This document shows, one piece after another, positions 35,281-44,839 of a stretch of 64,000 nucleotides of DNA. Each line of letters starts with the position of its first letter. Within the stretch, counting starts at the first letter, position 1. This DNA is from Arcanobacterium sp. S3PF19. Lineage in GTDB: Bacteria; Actinomycetota; Actinomycetes; Actinomycetales; Actinomycetaceae. Below the pieces are notes generated by a model that saw only the letters and a program-made list of their open reading frames with translations, had not been told where the DNA came from and did no database searches. A program made the position numbers and the translations under genes. Location: the NCBI RefSeq assembly GCF_000758825.1, contig NZ_JRMX01000011.1, positions 1-64,000 on the forward strand, given 5' to 3'.

Positions 35281-36789
35281 GTGGAAGTCCTAGACCTTGC
35301 ACGGTGGCAGTTCGGTATCACCACGGTTTACCATTTTATTTTGGTGCCGCTGACAATCGGACTTTCACCCCTTGTTGCACTGATGCAGACCAAATGGCTC
35401 CGCAGCGGAGACGAACGCTGGCTGCGGCTGTCGGAATTTTTCGGAAAAATTTTAGTTATTAACTTCGCCCTCGGCGTTGCCACGGGTATTGTGCAGGAAT
35501 TCCAGTTCGGCATGAACTGGTCCCAGTATTCGCTTTACGTGGGCGATATCTTCGGCGCACCGCTCGCATTCGAAGCTCTGCTCGCCTTCTTCCTGGAATC
35601 CACATTCCTCGGAATCTGGATTTTCGGCAGAGGCCGGGTAACCCCGAAGATCCACACCCTTTCAATCTGGCTGTTTGCTTTGGGAACCAACATCTCGGCG
35701 CTCTTCATTCTGGCCGCAAATTCCTTTATGCAAAATCCGAACGGAGCCGTGTACAATCCCGAAAAGCACCGTGCGGAACTGGACGGCGCACACGGATTCC
35801 TCTCCGTAATTTTCTCCAAAACATCGATGTATGCCTTCGCGCACACCATCACCGCCTCGCTGCTCGTGGCCGGCTCCCTGATTGCGGGAATCGCTCTGTG
35901 GTGGGTGGTACGCATGGTAAAGAAGGGAAACCGGGAAGAAGCCGAAACCTACTGGAAACCGGCGGCGCGTTTCGGTCTGGTAACCATGCTTGTCTCTTCG
36001 CTGCTGGTTATCACCACCGGGCATTTCATGGGGCAGCATATCTACCATGAGCAGCCCACAAAGATGATCGCCGCCATGGGTATCGCCCAGAGCGAAGAGT
36101 CCGCCCCGCTCGGACTGCTTCTCACCGGCACGGACCTGACCAAAGACTCCGTGGTCAAACTGCCGATTCCCGGCCTTGAATCTTTCATGGTCACAAACCA
36201 TTTCTCGGGCCCGGAGTCGAAATTAACCGGGGCAAAGGAAATCAACGAACAGTGGCAGAAGTATTTCGCCGACGAATACGGTCCGCACCAAAATTACCTG
36301 CCCAACATCTTTGTATCGTTCTACTCCTTCAGAATCATGATGATTCTCGGATTTGCCTCTCTGGCGCTGTCGCTGCTCGGCCTGCGCGCACTGCGCAAAG
36401 ACCGTCTCCCGGCTTCCGGAAAACTGGCAAAGCTGTTTGTGGCAACGATTCCGCTGCCCTTTATCGCTTCTACTTTCGGATGGATTCTTACCGAAATGGG
36501 ACGTCAGCCGTGGGTGGTATACCCGAATTTCAACTCCCAGCCGATGGCCTCCACCGCCCCTTCGGATCTGATCCATCAGATGACGGATTTCGGTGTTTCC
36601 CAAAACGTGCTCTCGGTGGAAGTGCTCCTCTCGATGGTTCTTTTCACCGTGCTCTACGCCGTTCTCGGTGTCGTGTGGTTCGTGCTTGTCAAACGGTACG
36701 CGGTCGAGGGAATCAATCCGCAGCAGGCTCTCCGCACCGAAATGATTGATACCGCAAGCCCGAACGTAAAGCTCAGCTTTGCATACTGA
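35281..36789 (+). CDS. cydA: Cytochrome bd ubiquinol/menaquinol oxidase subunit I
   Basis: The GTG at 35281 (VEVLDLARWQFGITTVYHFILV) follows AAAGGAAAG; the frame continues upstream without support. The 502-residue, nine-helix subunit carries hemes b558, b595 and d. Visible conserved parts are the N-terminal FGITTVYHF with a heme ligand His, the Q-loop GLESFMVTNHFSGPES, and GWILTEMGRQPW. It reduces oxygen to water with high affinity. cydB follows 21 bp downstream; cydDC, for assembly, are next. Confidence 0.97.
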   Translation: MEVLDLARWQFGITTVYHFILVPLTIGLSPLVALMQTKWLRSGDERWLRLSEFFGKILVINFALGVATGIVQEFQFGMNWSQYSLYVGDIFGAPLAFEALLAFFLESTFLGIWIFGRGRVTPKIHTLSIWLFALGTNISALFILAANSFMQNPNGAVYNPEKHRAELDGAHGFLSVIFSKTSMYAFAHTITASLLVAGSLIAGIALWWVVRMVKKGNREEAETYWKPAARFGLVTMLVSSLLVITTGHFMGQHIYHEQPTKMIAAMGIAQSEESAPLGLLLTGTDLTKDSVVKLPIPGLESFMVTNHFSGPESKLTGAKEINEQWQKYFADEYGPHQNYLPNIFVSFYSFRIMMILGFASLALSLLGLRALRKDRLPASGKLAKLFVATIPLPFIASTFGWILTEMGRQPWVVYPNFNSQPMASTAPSDLIHQMTDFGVSQNVLSVEVLLSMVLFTVLYAVLGVVWFVLVKRYAVEGINPQQALRTEMIDTASPNVKLSFAY

Positions 36790-36810
36790 GGAAAGAAAGG
36801 ATAACAGACA

Positions 36811-37944
36811 ATGGATCTTTCATTCTTGCAAATTCTTTGGTTCATCCTCATTACCGTACTGTGGATCGGATACGTCACCCTCGAAGGCTTCGGCTTCGGA
36901 TCCGGGATGCTGCTGCGCATTTTGCCCAAAAACGCGAAAGAACGCCGTCTGATAATGAACACCATCGGACCGCACTGGGACGGAAACGAAGTCTTTCTCC
37001 TCACGGCCGGCGGCGCCACGTTTGCCGCTTTCCCGGGTTGGTACGCAACTATGTTCTCCGGAATGTATACGGCGCTTGTTGTGGTACTTCTGCTGCTGAT
37101 TGTGCGAATTTGCGCAATTGAGTGGCGGGGAAAGATCAACTCCGAGAAATGGCGCAACACGTGGGACAATCTCCATTTCGGAGCTTCCTGGCTGGTTTCC
37201 ATTCTCTGGGGTGTGGCTTTCGCCAATCTGGTACAGGGAATGCGGATCGAAGTAGGCGAATACCGCAACGGTACCTTCACCGCCGCCGATCCGTCTGCGG
37301 TGGACAGTGCTCTCGGTGCGGGCGCACACCACTTCCTCACCGGAGGATTCTTCTCCCTGCTGACTCCGTTCACGATTCTCGGCGGAGTGGTTGTCTGCTC
37401 TCTGTTCCTGACGCACGGAGCGCTCTGGCTGTCCCTGAAAACACAGGGAGATTTCCGCCGCCGCGCACTGGCTTTCGCATGGAAATCCGGTCTGGCCTCC
37501 ACGGTATTCACCGCTGTCTGGGCGCTGTGGGCACAGTTTGCCTATGCCGTCGGAATTCAGTCGTGGATCCCGCTGCTGATCGCCGCGGTTCTGCTTGTCG
37601 TCACCGAACTGCTCGCGCTGAAAGGCAGCGGAAAGCCCGCTTTCTTCACCCATTTTGCGGCACTGGCGGCCGCGGTGGTGTTTATCTTCACCACATTCGG
37701 GGCAAACGCGCTGAAGTCCTCGGTCAATCCCGCCTACAACCTCACTCTCGCGCAGGCATCCGCCACGCAGCCGACGCATATTGTAATGCTGGTTCCCGTG
37801 GTACTGTTCGTGCCTGTTGTGCTGGGTTACACGGCATGGGCATACTGGGTATTTTCAAAGCGTCTGAGTGTGGACAATATCCCCGAGGAATCCGCCGGAC
37901 TCGATCTGCACAGGATTCGCTCATTCGAAACCGCTAAGGCGTAA
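36811..37944 (+). CDS. cydB: Cytochrome bd oxidase subunit II
   Basis: The 377-residue membrane protein has eight or nine helices. The start MDLSFLQILWFILITVLWIGY and the signatures TLEGFGFGSGML and GPHWDGNEVFL are typical of CydB. It stabilises CydA and completes the quinol oxidase. The ribosome site is AAAGGATAA. A strong terminator 27 bp after the stop separates cydAB from cydDC, so the two pairs can be expressed separately. Confidence 0.97.
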   Translation: MDLSFLQILWFILITVLWIGYVTLEGFGFGSGMLLRILPKNAKERRLIMNTIGPHWDGNEVFLLTAGGATFAAFPGWYATMFSGMYTALVVVLLLLIVRICAIEWRGKINSEKWRNTWDNLHFGASWLVSILWGVAFANLVQGMRIEVGEYRNGTFTAADPSAVDSALGAGAHHFLTGGFFSLLTPFTILGGVVVCSLFLTHGALWLSLKTQGDFRRRALAFAWKSGLASTVFTAVWALWAQFAYAVGIQSWIPLLIAAVLLVVTELLALKGSGKPAFFTHFAALAAAVVFIFTTFGANALKSSVNPAYNLTLAQASATQPTHIVMLVPVVLFVPVVLGYTAWAYWVFSKRLSVDNIPEESAGLDLHRIRSFETAKA

Positions 37945-37971
37945 GTTCCCGCAGTGTATTGCCGGGCATGG

Positions 37972-38016
37972 GCTGCTCCCCGAAACCGTTGCGCGCGACC
38001 GGTTTCGGGGAGCAGC
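37972..38016 (+). terminator. Terminator downstream of cydAB
   Basis: Perfect 17-bp arms (37972-37988, 38000-38016; GCTGCTCCCC...GGGGAGCAGC) around an 11-base loop, followed by ATTTTC. Confidence 0.88.
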
Positions 38017-38158
38017 ATTTTCAAAAACGCATTTTCCTTTTTCCGCGCTCTTTTCGGAACTTTTCATTAACTGTTCCAAATTAAAACCGGTTAAATTTTC
38101 CCACTTCGGAAAAGCCACTGTAGACTGAAATTAACCCTATCGGAGGAGGCTTTGCTTC

Positions 38159-39853
38159 GTGAAACCGTTCGATCCCAGGCTGCTTAAATACGCTGCGCAG
38201 ACACGTAAATATATTGCATTTCTGGTCGCTGTGGGTTTTCTTGCCACTCTTCTTGTGGCAGTGCAGACGTTTCTGATTTCCGACGCACTGTCATCCGTTT
38301 TTTACCACCGCGCGGCACCGCAGACAACCGCGCGGGCTGCAATCGGCGTGGGAGCCGTATTCCTTCTGCGCGCCTGCCTCCACTATCTGCAAAACTCCGT
38401 CGCACACCGATCTGCGCTGCGGGTGATTGGCGCGCTGCGGGAAAAAGTGCTCACCCATGCCGCTGCTCTCGGGGAACGGTGGCTTGCGGAAGGAAATACC
38501 GCCGCCGCAGTTACGCTCGTTACCCGCGGTCTGGATGATCTGGAAGCCTACTTCGTATCGTTTCTTCCCCAGCTGTTTCTCTGTGCCACCGCCATGCCGA
38601 TGCTGCTGCTGATTATTTTTTGGCTCGATTGGATTTCCGCGCTCACAGTCATTTTCTGCATCCCCCTGGTGCCGCTGTTTATGATCCTGATCGGAAAAAT
38701 GACGGCAAACTACTCCCAACAGCGGCTCGCCGCCATGCAGCAGCTGGGATCGCAGCTGCTCGACCTGCTGGCGGGGCTGACCACGCTGAAAGCCGTGGGA
38801 CGGGAAATGGGTCCGGAAAAGAAAGTCCGCGAGCTGGGAAACGCTTTCACCGAAAAAACCATGCAGACTCTTTACGTCGCTTTTCTCTCCGGTGCCGCCC
38901 TCGAATTTATTACCACGCTCTCCACGGCGATTATTGCCGTGGAAGTCGGATTCAGAATGGTTGCGGGGCAAATGCTGCTCTTTGAAGGTTTGGCGGTCAT
39001 TATGCTTACCCCGGAAGTGTTTAAACCCCTGCGCGAAGTAGGCACACAGTTTCATGCCTCCGCCGACGGAGTCGCCGCCGCCGAAAAAACTTTCGGGATA
39101 TTGGAAATTCCCCTTACGCCGCATTCCGGAAAGAAGCCTCTGCCCGACCCGGACACTGCCGTGATCCGTTTCCGCGATCTGTGCGTCTATGCCCCGCACC
39201 GCACCACCGTTGCGCCCGCACACCTGAATGCGGAAATCCTTCCCCGCCGAGTAACAGTACTGAAAGGCAAATCCGGAGCGGGAAAATCCACTGCCGTCAG
39301 CGTACTCCTCGGACTGCTGAATCCCGATTCCGGAACGGTGACTGTCGGCGGAATTCCCCTGTCTGAGCTGGATCTGCATTCGTGGTGGGAACAAATTGCC
39401 TGGGTACCGCAGCGTCCCGCCCTGGTTGCGGGCACGGTTGCCGAAAACATCGGCGTTTCCGACCCCGAAAAACTCGCCCGCGCCGCACACCTGACGGGTT
39501 TTGATGCCGTACTCGACACTCTTCCGGCAGGATGGGAAACACCGCTCGGACAGGGCGGAGTCGGCCTGTCCGTCGGTCAGCGCCAACGCCTGGCCCTCAC
39601 CCGGGCGCTCGTTTCCGGGAAAAAAATTATTATCCTTGACGAGCCTTCGGCACATCTGGATTCCGTCAGCGAAGAATATATTCTCAACACCGTTTCCCTG
39701 CTCAAATCCCGCGGACACACGGTGATCGTAATCGCCCACCGCAAAGCAGTGGAAAAACGGGCCGACAGTATAATCACGGTCTGCTCGGCAACACGCACAG
39801 AGCAGAGTGACAAAGGATCAAAGGAGCCCGGAAATGCCCTTCTTCCTTTCTGA
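38159..39853 (+). CDS. cydD: Thiol reductant ABC exporter subunit CydD
   Basis: The 564-residue ABC half-transporter has six membrane helices (residues about 15-310) and a C-terminal ATPase. The ATPase has Walker A GKSGAGKST, Q-loop WVPQRP, signature LSVGQRQR and Walker B IIILDEPSAHLD. With CydC it moves glutathione/cysteine-type thiols or heme-related factors needed to assemble cytochrome bd. It starts with GTG after CGGAGGAGG. Its end overlaps cydC by 20 bp. Confidence 0.94.
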   Translation: MKPFDPRLLKYAAQTRKYIAFLVAVGFLATLLVAVQTFLISDALSSVFYHRAAPQTTARAAIGVGAVFLLRACLHYLQNSVAHRSALRVIGALREKVLTHAAALGERWLAEGNTAAAVTLVTRGLDDLEAYFVSFLPQLFLCATAMPMLLLIIFWLDWISALTVIFCIPLVPLFMILIGKMTANYSQQRLAAMQQLGSQLLDLLAGLTTLKAVGREMGPEKKVRELGNAFTEKTMQTLYVAFLSGAALEFITTLSTAIIAVEVGFRMVAGQMLLFEGLAVIMLTPEVFKPLREVGTQFHASADGVAAAEKTFGILEIPLTPHSGKKPLPDPDTAVIRFRDLCVYAPHRTTVAPAHLNAEILPRRVTVLKGKSGAGKSTAVSVLLGLLNPDSGTVTVGGIPLSELDLHSWWEQIAWVPQRPALVAGTVAENIGVSDPEKLARAAHLTGFDAVLDTLPAGWETPLGQGGVGLSVGQRQRLALTRALVSGKKIIILDEPSAHLDSVSEEYILNTVSLLKSRGHTVIVIAHRKAVEKRADSIITVCSATRTEQSDKGSKEPGNALLPF

Positions 39854-41588
39854 AAATGAAAGAAAATACCTGGTCAGAGCGCTGAAACTGTTGCAAATCA
39901 GAAAAAGGCGTTTTCTCCTTGCCGTTTTGTTCGGCACCTGCGCACTCGGTTCGGGGATCGGTTTGGGCGCCGTTTCCGCCTGGCTTATTGCCCGCGCCGC
40001 ACAGCTTCCCTCCGTTTTGGAACTGACCGTTGCCACTACCGCCGTGCGTGCCTTCGGTGTGGGAAAGCCCATTTTCCGTTACCTGGAACGGATTTTCTCG
40101 CACAGGGTTGCGTTAGCGGGAATGGGGACAATCCGCACACACGTCTATGAGTACCTTTCCCATGCGCCCATCGGCGCCGTGGCGGGCATCAAACGCGGCG
40201 ACCTGCTGGCCCGCACCGGCTCCGACGTGGACGACCTGGGCGAAGTGGTCGTAAAATCAATGCTTCCCGCGGCTGTTGCCGCAACGACTTCCCTGCTCTC
40301 GTTTTGCATCGTATTTTCCATCTCCCATACGGTGGGAGCCGTATTCGCCCTGTGCCTGCTCGGCGCGGGTATTTTCGCTCCCCTGTCTGCCGCCCGCGGG
40401 GCAAAAATATCGGAGGCCGAACGTGTGCGTGCCCGCAGCAGACTGAACGTTATTGCCCTGACAATGCTGGAGCATACTTCGGAACTGAAAGTAGCCGGAA
40501 AATTTTCCGTTCTGCAAAAAGAACTGGCACAGACCGAATCGCAAATCCGCGCCGAACGCAACAAATCCGCGCGGGCAAACGCCCTGGCGGCGGCGATAGA
40601 CGTAATCGCACTCGGAATCACCGTCGTATCTGCCATCGTGCTCGGAAGCATGGAAGTTATGAACGGGCAGCTCTCCGAAGTCGCTCTGGTGGTGTGCACC
40701 CTCACCCCGCTTGCCGCCTTTGAAAGCACGCAGAGACTTTCTCCTGCCGCCATCGGTCTGGTTCGCTCGGCAAATGCCGCGGAACGCATTATCCGGCTGC
40801 TCGATGCGGCAAAGAACGAAAGCCCCCGCGCGGCGGAACAGACCTTTTCCCTTTCCGCCCCGCCGGTTCTGAAGGCAGAAAATCTGACCGTGGGCTGGGG
40901 CGGAAAAGATGTGGCCGGACCGATCGATCTTGAGCTGCGTGCGGGAAAGGCAATTGCGGTTGTGGGTGCTTCCGGCATCGGAAAAACAACGCTGCTCTTT
41001 ACGCTGGCGGGAATGCTCGAACCCCACGCGGGCAGCGTCACTCTCAACGGCGTCCCCACGGCACGGATTCCCCGAAAAGACATTTCCCGCAGCCTCGTGC
41101 TCACCGCGGAAGACGCACATATTTTCGAGACCTCCGTTTTGGAAAATCTCCGTGTGGCGCGGGGAAACCTCACGGCGGCGGAAGCCGGGGAACTGCTGGC
41201 CGACGCCGGTCTGAAGAAGTGGCTGGAACAGCTGCCCGAAGGCGTGCAGACGCTGATCGGATCCGACGCCGCCACCGTCTCCGGAGGGGAACGGCGGCGT
41301 CTGCTGCTCGCCCGGTCTCTGGCGGCAAATGCTCCGTTCCTCCTTTTGGACGAGCCGGGGGAACATCTGGATCCCGCGGCGGCAGACGCTCTGATCACAG
41401 ACTTTCTGCAGCTGCGCCGAAAAAACCGCGGCGTGATTCTTGTCACCCATCGTCTGCGGCCTTTGGACGCGGCGGATGAAGTGATATTTCTGGCCGGATC
41501 CCCCGCCAAAATCAGGGCACGCGGCACACACCGGGAGCTGTCGGATACCGTTTCGGACTACCGCCGGGCATTGGAACAGGAAGAATAA
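39834..41588 (+). CDS. cydC: Thiol reductant ABC exporter subunit CydC
   Basis: The start at 39834 (MPFFLSENERKYLVRALK) is set by AAAGGAG seven bases upstream, inside cydD. The 584-residue protein has the CydC membrane domain (ALGSGIGLGAVSAWLIARAA in the first helices). Its ATPase has Walker A GASGIGKTT and signature VSGGERRR, with Walker B as a hydrophobic strand ending LLDEPGEHLD. It pairs with CydD. The kinase gene starts four bases after its stop, so the two are probably co-transcribed. Confidence 0.95.
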   Translation: MPFFLSENERKYLVRALKLLQIRKRRFLLAVLFGTCALGSGIGLGAVSAWLIARAAQLPSVLELTVATTAVRAFGVGKPIFRYLERIFSHRVALAGMGTIRTHVYEYLSHAPIGAVAGIKRGDLLARTGSDVDDLGEVVVKSMLPAAVAATTSLLSFCIVFSISHTVGAVFALCLLGAGIFAPLSAARGAKISEAERVRARSRLNVIALTMLEHTSELKVAGKFSVLQKELAQTESQIRAERNKSARANALAAAIDVIALGITVVSAIVLGSMEVMNGQLSEVALVVCTLTPLAAFESTQRLSPAAIGLVRSANAAERIIRLLDAAKNESPRAAEQTFSLSAPPVLKAENLTVGWGGKDVAGPIDLELRAGKAIAVVGASGIGKTTLLFTLAGMLEPHAGSVTLNGVPTARIPRKDISRSLVLTAEDAHIFETSVLENLRVARGNLTAAEAGELLADAGLKKWLEQLPEGVQTLIGSDAATVSGGERRRLLLARSLAANAPFLLLDEPGEHLDPAAADALITDFLQLRRKNRGVILVTHRLRPLDAADEVIFLAGSPAKIRARGTHRELSDTVSDYRRALEQEE

Positions 41589-41591
41589 ATC

Positions 41592-43235
41592 ATGAAATCC
41601 GAATCATCCCTTCTGGACGTAATCACAAAGTCATTCGAGCTTACAGGGACACTGGAACGTTCCACGGCACTGCAGTATTTCGTGGACTCGGCCTGTGAGC
41701 TTACCGGCGCGAAATACGCCGCCCTGGGCGTTTTGGACACGCACGGCGACACCATCGAATTCTATTTTTCCGGACTCAGCGAAGAAACAGGAAAAATGAT
41801 CGGTTCCCCGCCGAAAGGACACGGCGTTTTTCTTGACATTCCGCGCGACGGGGCACTGATTGTCAACGATTTGGGGCAAAATCCCAAATACGGCGGTTTC
41901 CCCGAGGGACATCCTACGATGAAGAACTTCCTGGGCGTCATCGTTCCCGTCAACGAGCAGGTTTGGGGCAGACTGTATCTGACGGACAAACCCACCGATT
42001 TTGACGGATCGGACGCGAAAAACATGAGACTGCTCGCCCGCGCGGCCTCCATCGCCGTACAGAATTCACACGAGTATGCCACCTCGCAAAACCGTGCCAG
42101 GTGGCTCAACGCCTCCCAGAATATCGTTTCTTCCCTGCTGGAAGGCTCGGACGAGGAGGAGGCACTGCAGGTTATCACCGACCAGATGCTGCAGGCCTCA
42201 CGGGCGGAAATCGCCTTAATGGTTCTGCCTTCCATCAACGACACATGGGTCTGCGAAATCAGCGCGGGCAAAGGCTCGGCAAAATTCCTGGGAATCCGGT
42301 TTCCCGAAAACGGACGCGCCCGCACCGTGATCCGCGAACAGGCCGGAATGGTTATCGATTCGATGCAGCGTCTTTCCACGATTCGCCTGACACAGCTGCG
42401 GCAGTTCGGTCCCGCACTGTATGCTCCCCTGATTTCGCAGGGAATCGGCAGAGGCGTGATTATTCTCTTCCGTTATCCGGGAGCTGCGGAATTCGATCTG
42501 CACGATCTGGCAATGGCGGAAAACGCGGCGCAGCAGGCGGCAATAGCCCTGGAACTGGCAGAGGCACGCCACGCAAAAGAACTTGCCGCGGAGCTCGACG
42601 AGAAAGCAAGAATCTCACGCGATCTGCATGACCTGGCAATTCAGCAGCTGTTTGCGTCGGGAATGCACATCACGGCAATTCGCGAAGATCCAAAGCAGAC
42701 ACTGAGCGATTCGGCAAAGAAAGCCCTGGACGAGGCAATTTGGGCGATCGACGAATCGGTTGGGCAGATCAGAAAAATAGTCCAGTCTCTGCGCGAGGAT
42801 TCTTCGCCCGCCGCGGTTGTGGACCGTCTGCAACAGGAAGCCACGCTCGCCCTGCAGTCGCTCGGCTTTGCCCCATCGCTTCTGATCACCTGGAACACAG
42901 AGCCCGTCACGGAGGATTTTGATTTCACGCTGATTGACGACGCGATCGGCAGCGATATCGCCGACGACGTAGTTGCGGTGGTACGCGAAGGACTGAGCAA
43001 CGCATCGCGTCACGCACACGCCTCTTCCGTTTTGGTTGAGGTATCCGCTTCCCCGGATAAAATCACGATCCGCGTGAAAGACGACGGCTCCGGGATCACG
43101 CATACCTCTTCGCGGCGCAGCGGGCTTTCCAATCTGGCTGCCCGTGCGCGCAGACACCACGGCACTTTCAGTATTCACAACAGACAGGACGTACCGAGCG
43201 GCACCGAAATGGTATGGAGCGCACCTCTGCGCTGA
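41592..43235 (+). CDS. DevS/DosS-like sensor histidine kinase with two GAF domains
   Basis: The 547-residue soluble kinase has GAF domain 1 (about 20-165; YAALGVLD, FLGVIVPV, GRLYLTDKPTDF) and GAF domain 2 (about 180-335). The HisKA_3 domain has phosphorylated His346 (RISRDLHDLAIQQL), and an HATPase domain (REGLSNASRHA, DDGSGI) ends the chain. In mycobacterial DevS the first GAF binds heme through a His just before the FLGV strand. Here GFPEGHPTM supplies His107 in that segment, so heme/oxygen or redox sensing is plausible. It follows cydC by three bases. The response regulator is on the opposite strand. Confidence 0.88.
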   Translation: MKSESSLLDVITKSFELTGTLERSTALQYFVDSACELTGAKYAALGVLDTHGDTIEFYFSGLSEETGKMIGSPPKGHGVFLDIPRDGALIVNDLGQNPKYGGFPEGHPTMKNFLGVIVPVNEQVWGRLYLTDKPTDFDGSDAKNMRLLARAASIAVQNSHEYATSQNRARWLNASQNIVSSLLEGSDEEEALQVITDQMLQASRAEIALMVLPSINDTWVCEISAGKGSAKFLGIRFPENGRARTVIREQAGMVIDSMQRLSTIRLTQLRQFGPALYAPLISQGIGRGVIILFRYPGAAEFDLHDLAMAENAAQQAAIALELAEARHAKELAAELDEKARISRDLHDLAIQQLFASGMHITAIREDPKQTLSDSAKKALDEAIWAIDESVGQIRKIVQSLREDSSPAAVVDRLQQEATLALQSLGFAPSLLITWNTEPVTEDFDFTLIDDAIGSDIADDVVAVVREGLSNASRHAHASSVLVEVSASPDKITIRVKDDGSGITHTSSRRSGLSNLAARARRHHGTFSIHNRQDVPSGTEMVWSAPLR

Positions 43236-43255
43236 AATGCGCCGTACGGCGCATT
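43236..43255. repeat. 20-bp perfect palindrome between kinase and regulator genes
   Basis: AATGCGCCGTACGGCGCATT begins at the last base region of the kinase stop codon and lies between the two converging genes. No T run follows, so it is either a shared weak terminator or a protein site. Confidence 0.55.
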
Positions 43256-43311
43256 CGGATAATTTCGCTCCCGCGCAAGTGCGCTACGCCCCGCAAATTT
43301 CGGTTAAAGGC

Positions 43312-43959
43312 TCAGTGCCTGTTTCTCCACCCGGAAGCTCTCTGCCCCGCTACCCAGGCAGTAACCTGGGTCCGGCGCTGCATGCCCATTTTTGCCAGCA
43401 GCGACGTAATATGATTTTTCACGGTTTTTTCGGCAACACCCAGTTTATCGCCAATTTCGCGGTTGGACATTCCGTCTCCGATCAGCTCCAGCACTTTTCG
43501 TTCCGAAGGCGTCAGATCGGCAGTCGGATCGTCATGGTCGGCACGCCGCCGGGTTACCGTGCGTTCATCCAAAAGCACCCTTCCGGCAGCCACGGCCTTA
43601 ATGACTTCCGTTATTTCGGCACCGCGCACCGTTTTCAGCAGATACGCTTTTGCGCCTGCCGCCAGGGATTCGGCCAGGGCTTCGTCGTCGTCGAAAGAAG
43701 TGAGCACCACGCAGCTGGTTTGCGGGGAGCGTTCCTTTACCTGTTCGATAATGTCGATTCCCGTGCCGTCGGGAAGCCGCAGATCCACCAGGGCCACATC
43801 GGGATTCATCAGTTCACAGCGCCGTACCGCCTCGGAAACCGATCCGGCTTCGGCAATCACCTTCAGACCCTCCGCGCGTTCCACCACCTCGCTGATTCCG
43901 CGGCGCACAACCTCGTGATCGTCAATAATCATCACATTGATGTTTTTTCTCTCTTCCAC
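43312..43959 (-). CDS. NarL/FixJ-type response regulator (DevR-like)
   Basis: The 215-residue protein has a receiver domain with acidic pocket Asp13-Asp14 (IIDDHEVVRRG), phosphoacceptor Asp59 (VALVDLRLPDG) and the conserved Lys in AYLLKT. A LuxR-type helix-turn-helix (LTPSERKVLELIGDGMSNREI, then AEKTVKNHITSLLAKM) occupies about 145-205. It is the likely partner of the GAF kinase encoded convergently 77 bp away, and a candidate regulator of cydABDC. It is followed on its own strand by mutM's downstream end, so it is transcribed from the mutM direction or its own promoter. Confidence 0.93.
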   Translation of the reverse strand: MEERKNINVMIIDDHEVVRRGISEVVERAEGLKVIAEAGSVSEAVRRCELMNPDVALVDLRLPDGTGIDIIEQVKERSPQTSCVVLTSFDDDEALAESLAAGAKAYLLKTVRGAEITEVIKAVAAGRVLLDERTVTRRRADHDDPTADLTPSERKVLELIGDGMSNREIGDKLGVAEKTVKNHITSLLAKMGMQRRTQVTAWVAGQRASGWRNRH

Positions 43960-43965
43960 GGCTCT

Positions 43966-44838
43966 TCATCTCCCGTCTTTTTCTTTCCGACGTGACTGAC
44001 ACTGCGGGCAGTATGTTGAGGATCTGCCCATAAACGGTTCTTTCACTAGAAGTGTGCCACATCTTAAACACGGTTGCCCACTCCTGCCGTAGGCATTTAA
44101 CGACCGTGCAAAATATCCCGCCCTGCCGGAGACGTTCACATACAGTTTGTCGAAAGACGTGCCGCCGCAGTCAATAGAGCGTTTCATAATCTCGCGCGCG
44201 GCGGCAAAAAGCAGATGCAGAGCGGAAAGCGAAAGCGTATCCGCTCTTCGTCCGCCGTTGATCCGTGCAGCCCACAGAGCCTCGTCGGCATATATATTCC
44301 CGATCCCCGAAACGAAATCCTGTGCCAGCAAAAGAGATTTGACGGCTCTGCGCCGTTTTTTCGCCTCCGCGGCAAGCCGGTCCAAATTCACTGCGGGATC
44401 CAATAAATCCCGTGCCGTTTTGCGCACCGACACCGGCAGGCAGAGGCTGTCGCTGCCGCACCCGGCGGGGAACCCGTCTGCCGCAGGGGCAACGCAGTCC
44501 AAATGCAGATAGCCGAACGTGCGCTGGTCCACAAAACTGACGGCCGTTCCGTCGCTGAGGGTAAGTCTTGCCCGCAGATGCGGAGAATCCACTTTTCCGA
44601 TCCGAAACTGACCCGACATTCTCAGATGGGCCACCAACGCGCTGCCGGGAAAGAGAAACCAAAGATATTTTCCCCGACGCACCAGCGCTTCAATCCGCAG
44701 ATTAAGGATGCCGTCCAGCCCCTCGGGATTAAAACGCGCCACGCGCGGATGAAACAGCCTTACTGCGGCAATCCTTTTCCCCTTCACGTACGGTTCAAGA
44801 CCGCGGCGGATAGTCTCCGCTTCCGGCAGCTCGGGCAT
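43966..44838 (-). CDS. mutM: Formamidopyrimidine-DNA glycosylase
   Basis: The start at 44838 (MPELPEAETIRRGLEP) is fixed because Pro2 is the catalytic residue after Met removal, and Glu3 is present. The 290-residue enzyme excises 8-oxoguanine and other oxidised bases. The helix-two-turn-helix (QDFVSGIGNIYADEALW) and the C-terminal zinc finger (CLRCGTLL...TYCPQCQ) are intact. It begins one base after the rnc stop, in the rnc-mutM order typical of actinobacteria. Confidence 0.96.
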   Translation of the reverse strand: MPELPEAETIRRGLEPYVKGKRIAAVRLFHPRVARFNPEGLDGILNLRIEALVRRGKYLWFLFPGSALVAHLRMSGQFRIGKVDSPHLRARLTLSDGTAVSFVDQRTFGYLHLDCVAPAADGFPAGCGSDSLCLPVSVRKTARDLLDPAVNLDRLAAEAKKRRRAVKSLLLAQDFVSGIGNIYADEALWAARINGGRRADTLSLSALHLLFAAAREIMKRSIDCGGTSFDKLYVNVSGRAGYFARSLNAYGRSGQPCLRCGTLLVKEPFMGRSSTYCPQCQSRRKEKDGR

Positions 44839-44839
44839 A

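Noticed and set aside
40145-41527. A 460-codon minus-strand open frame
   Set aside because: Antisense to cydC with its complete ABC motifs.
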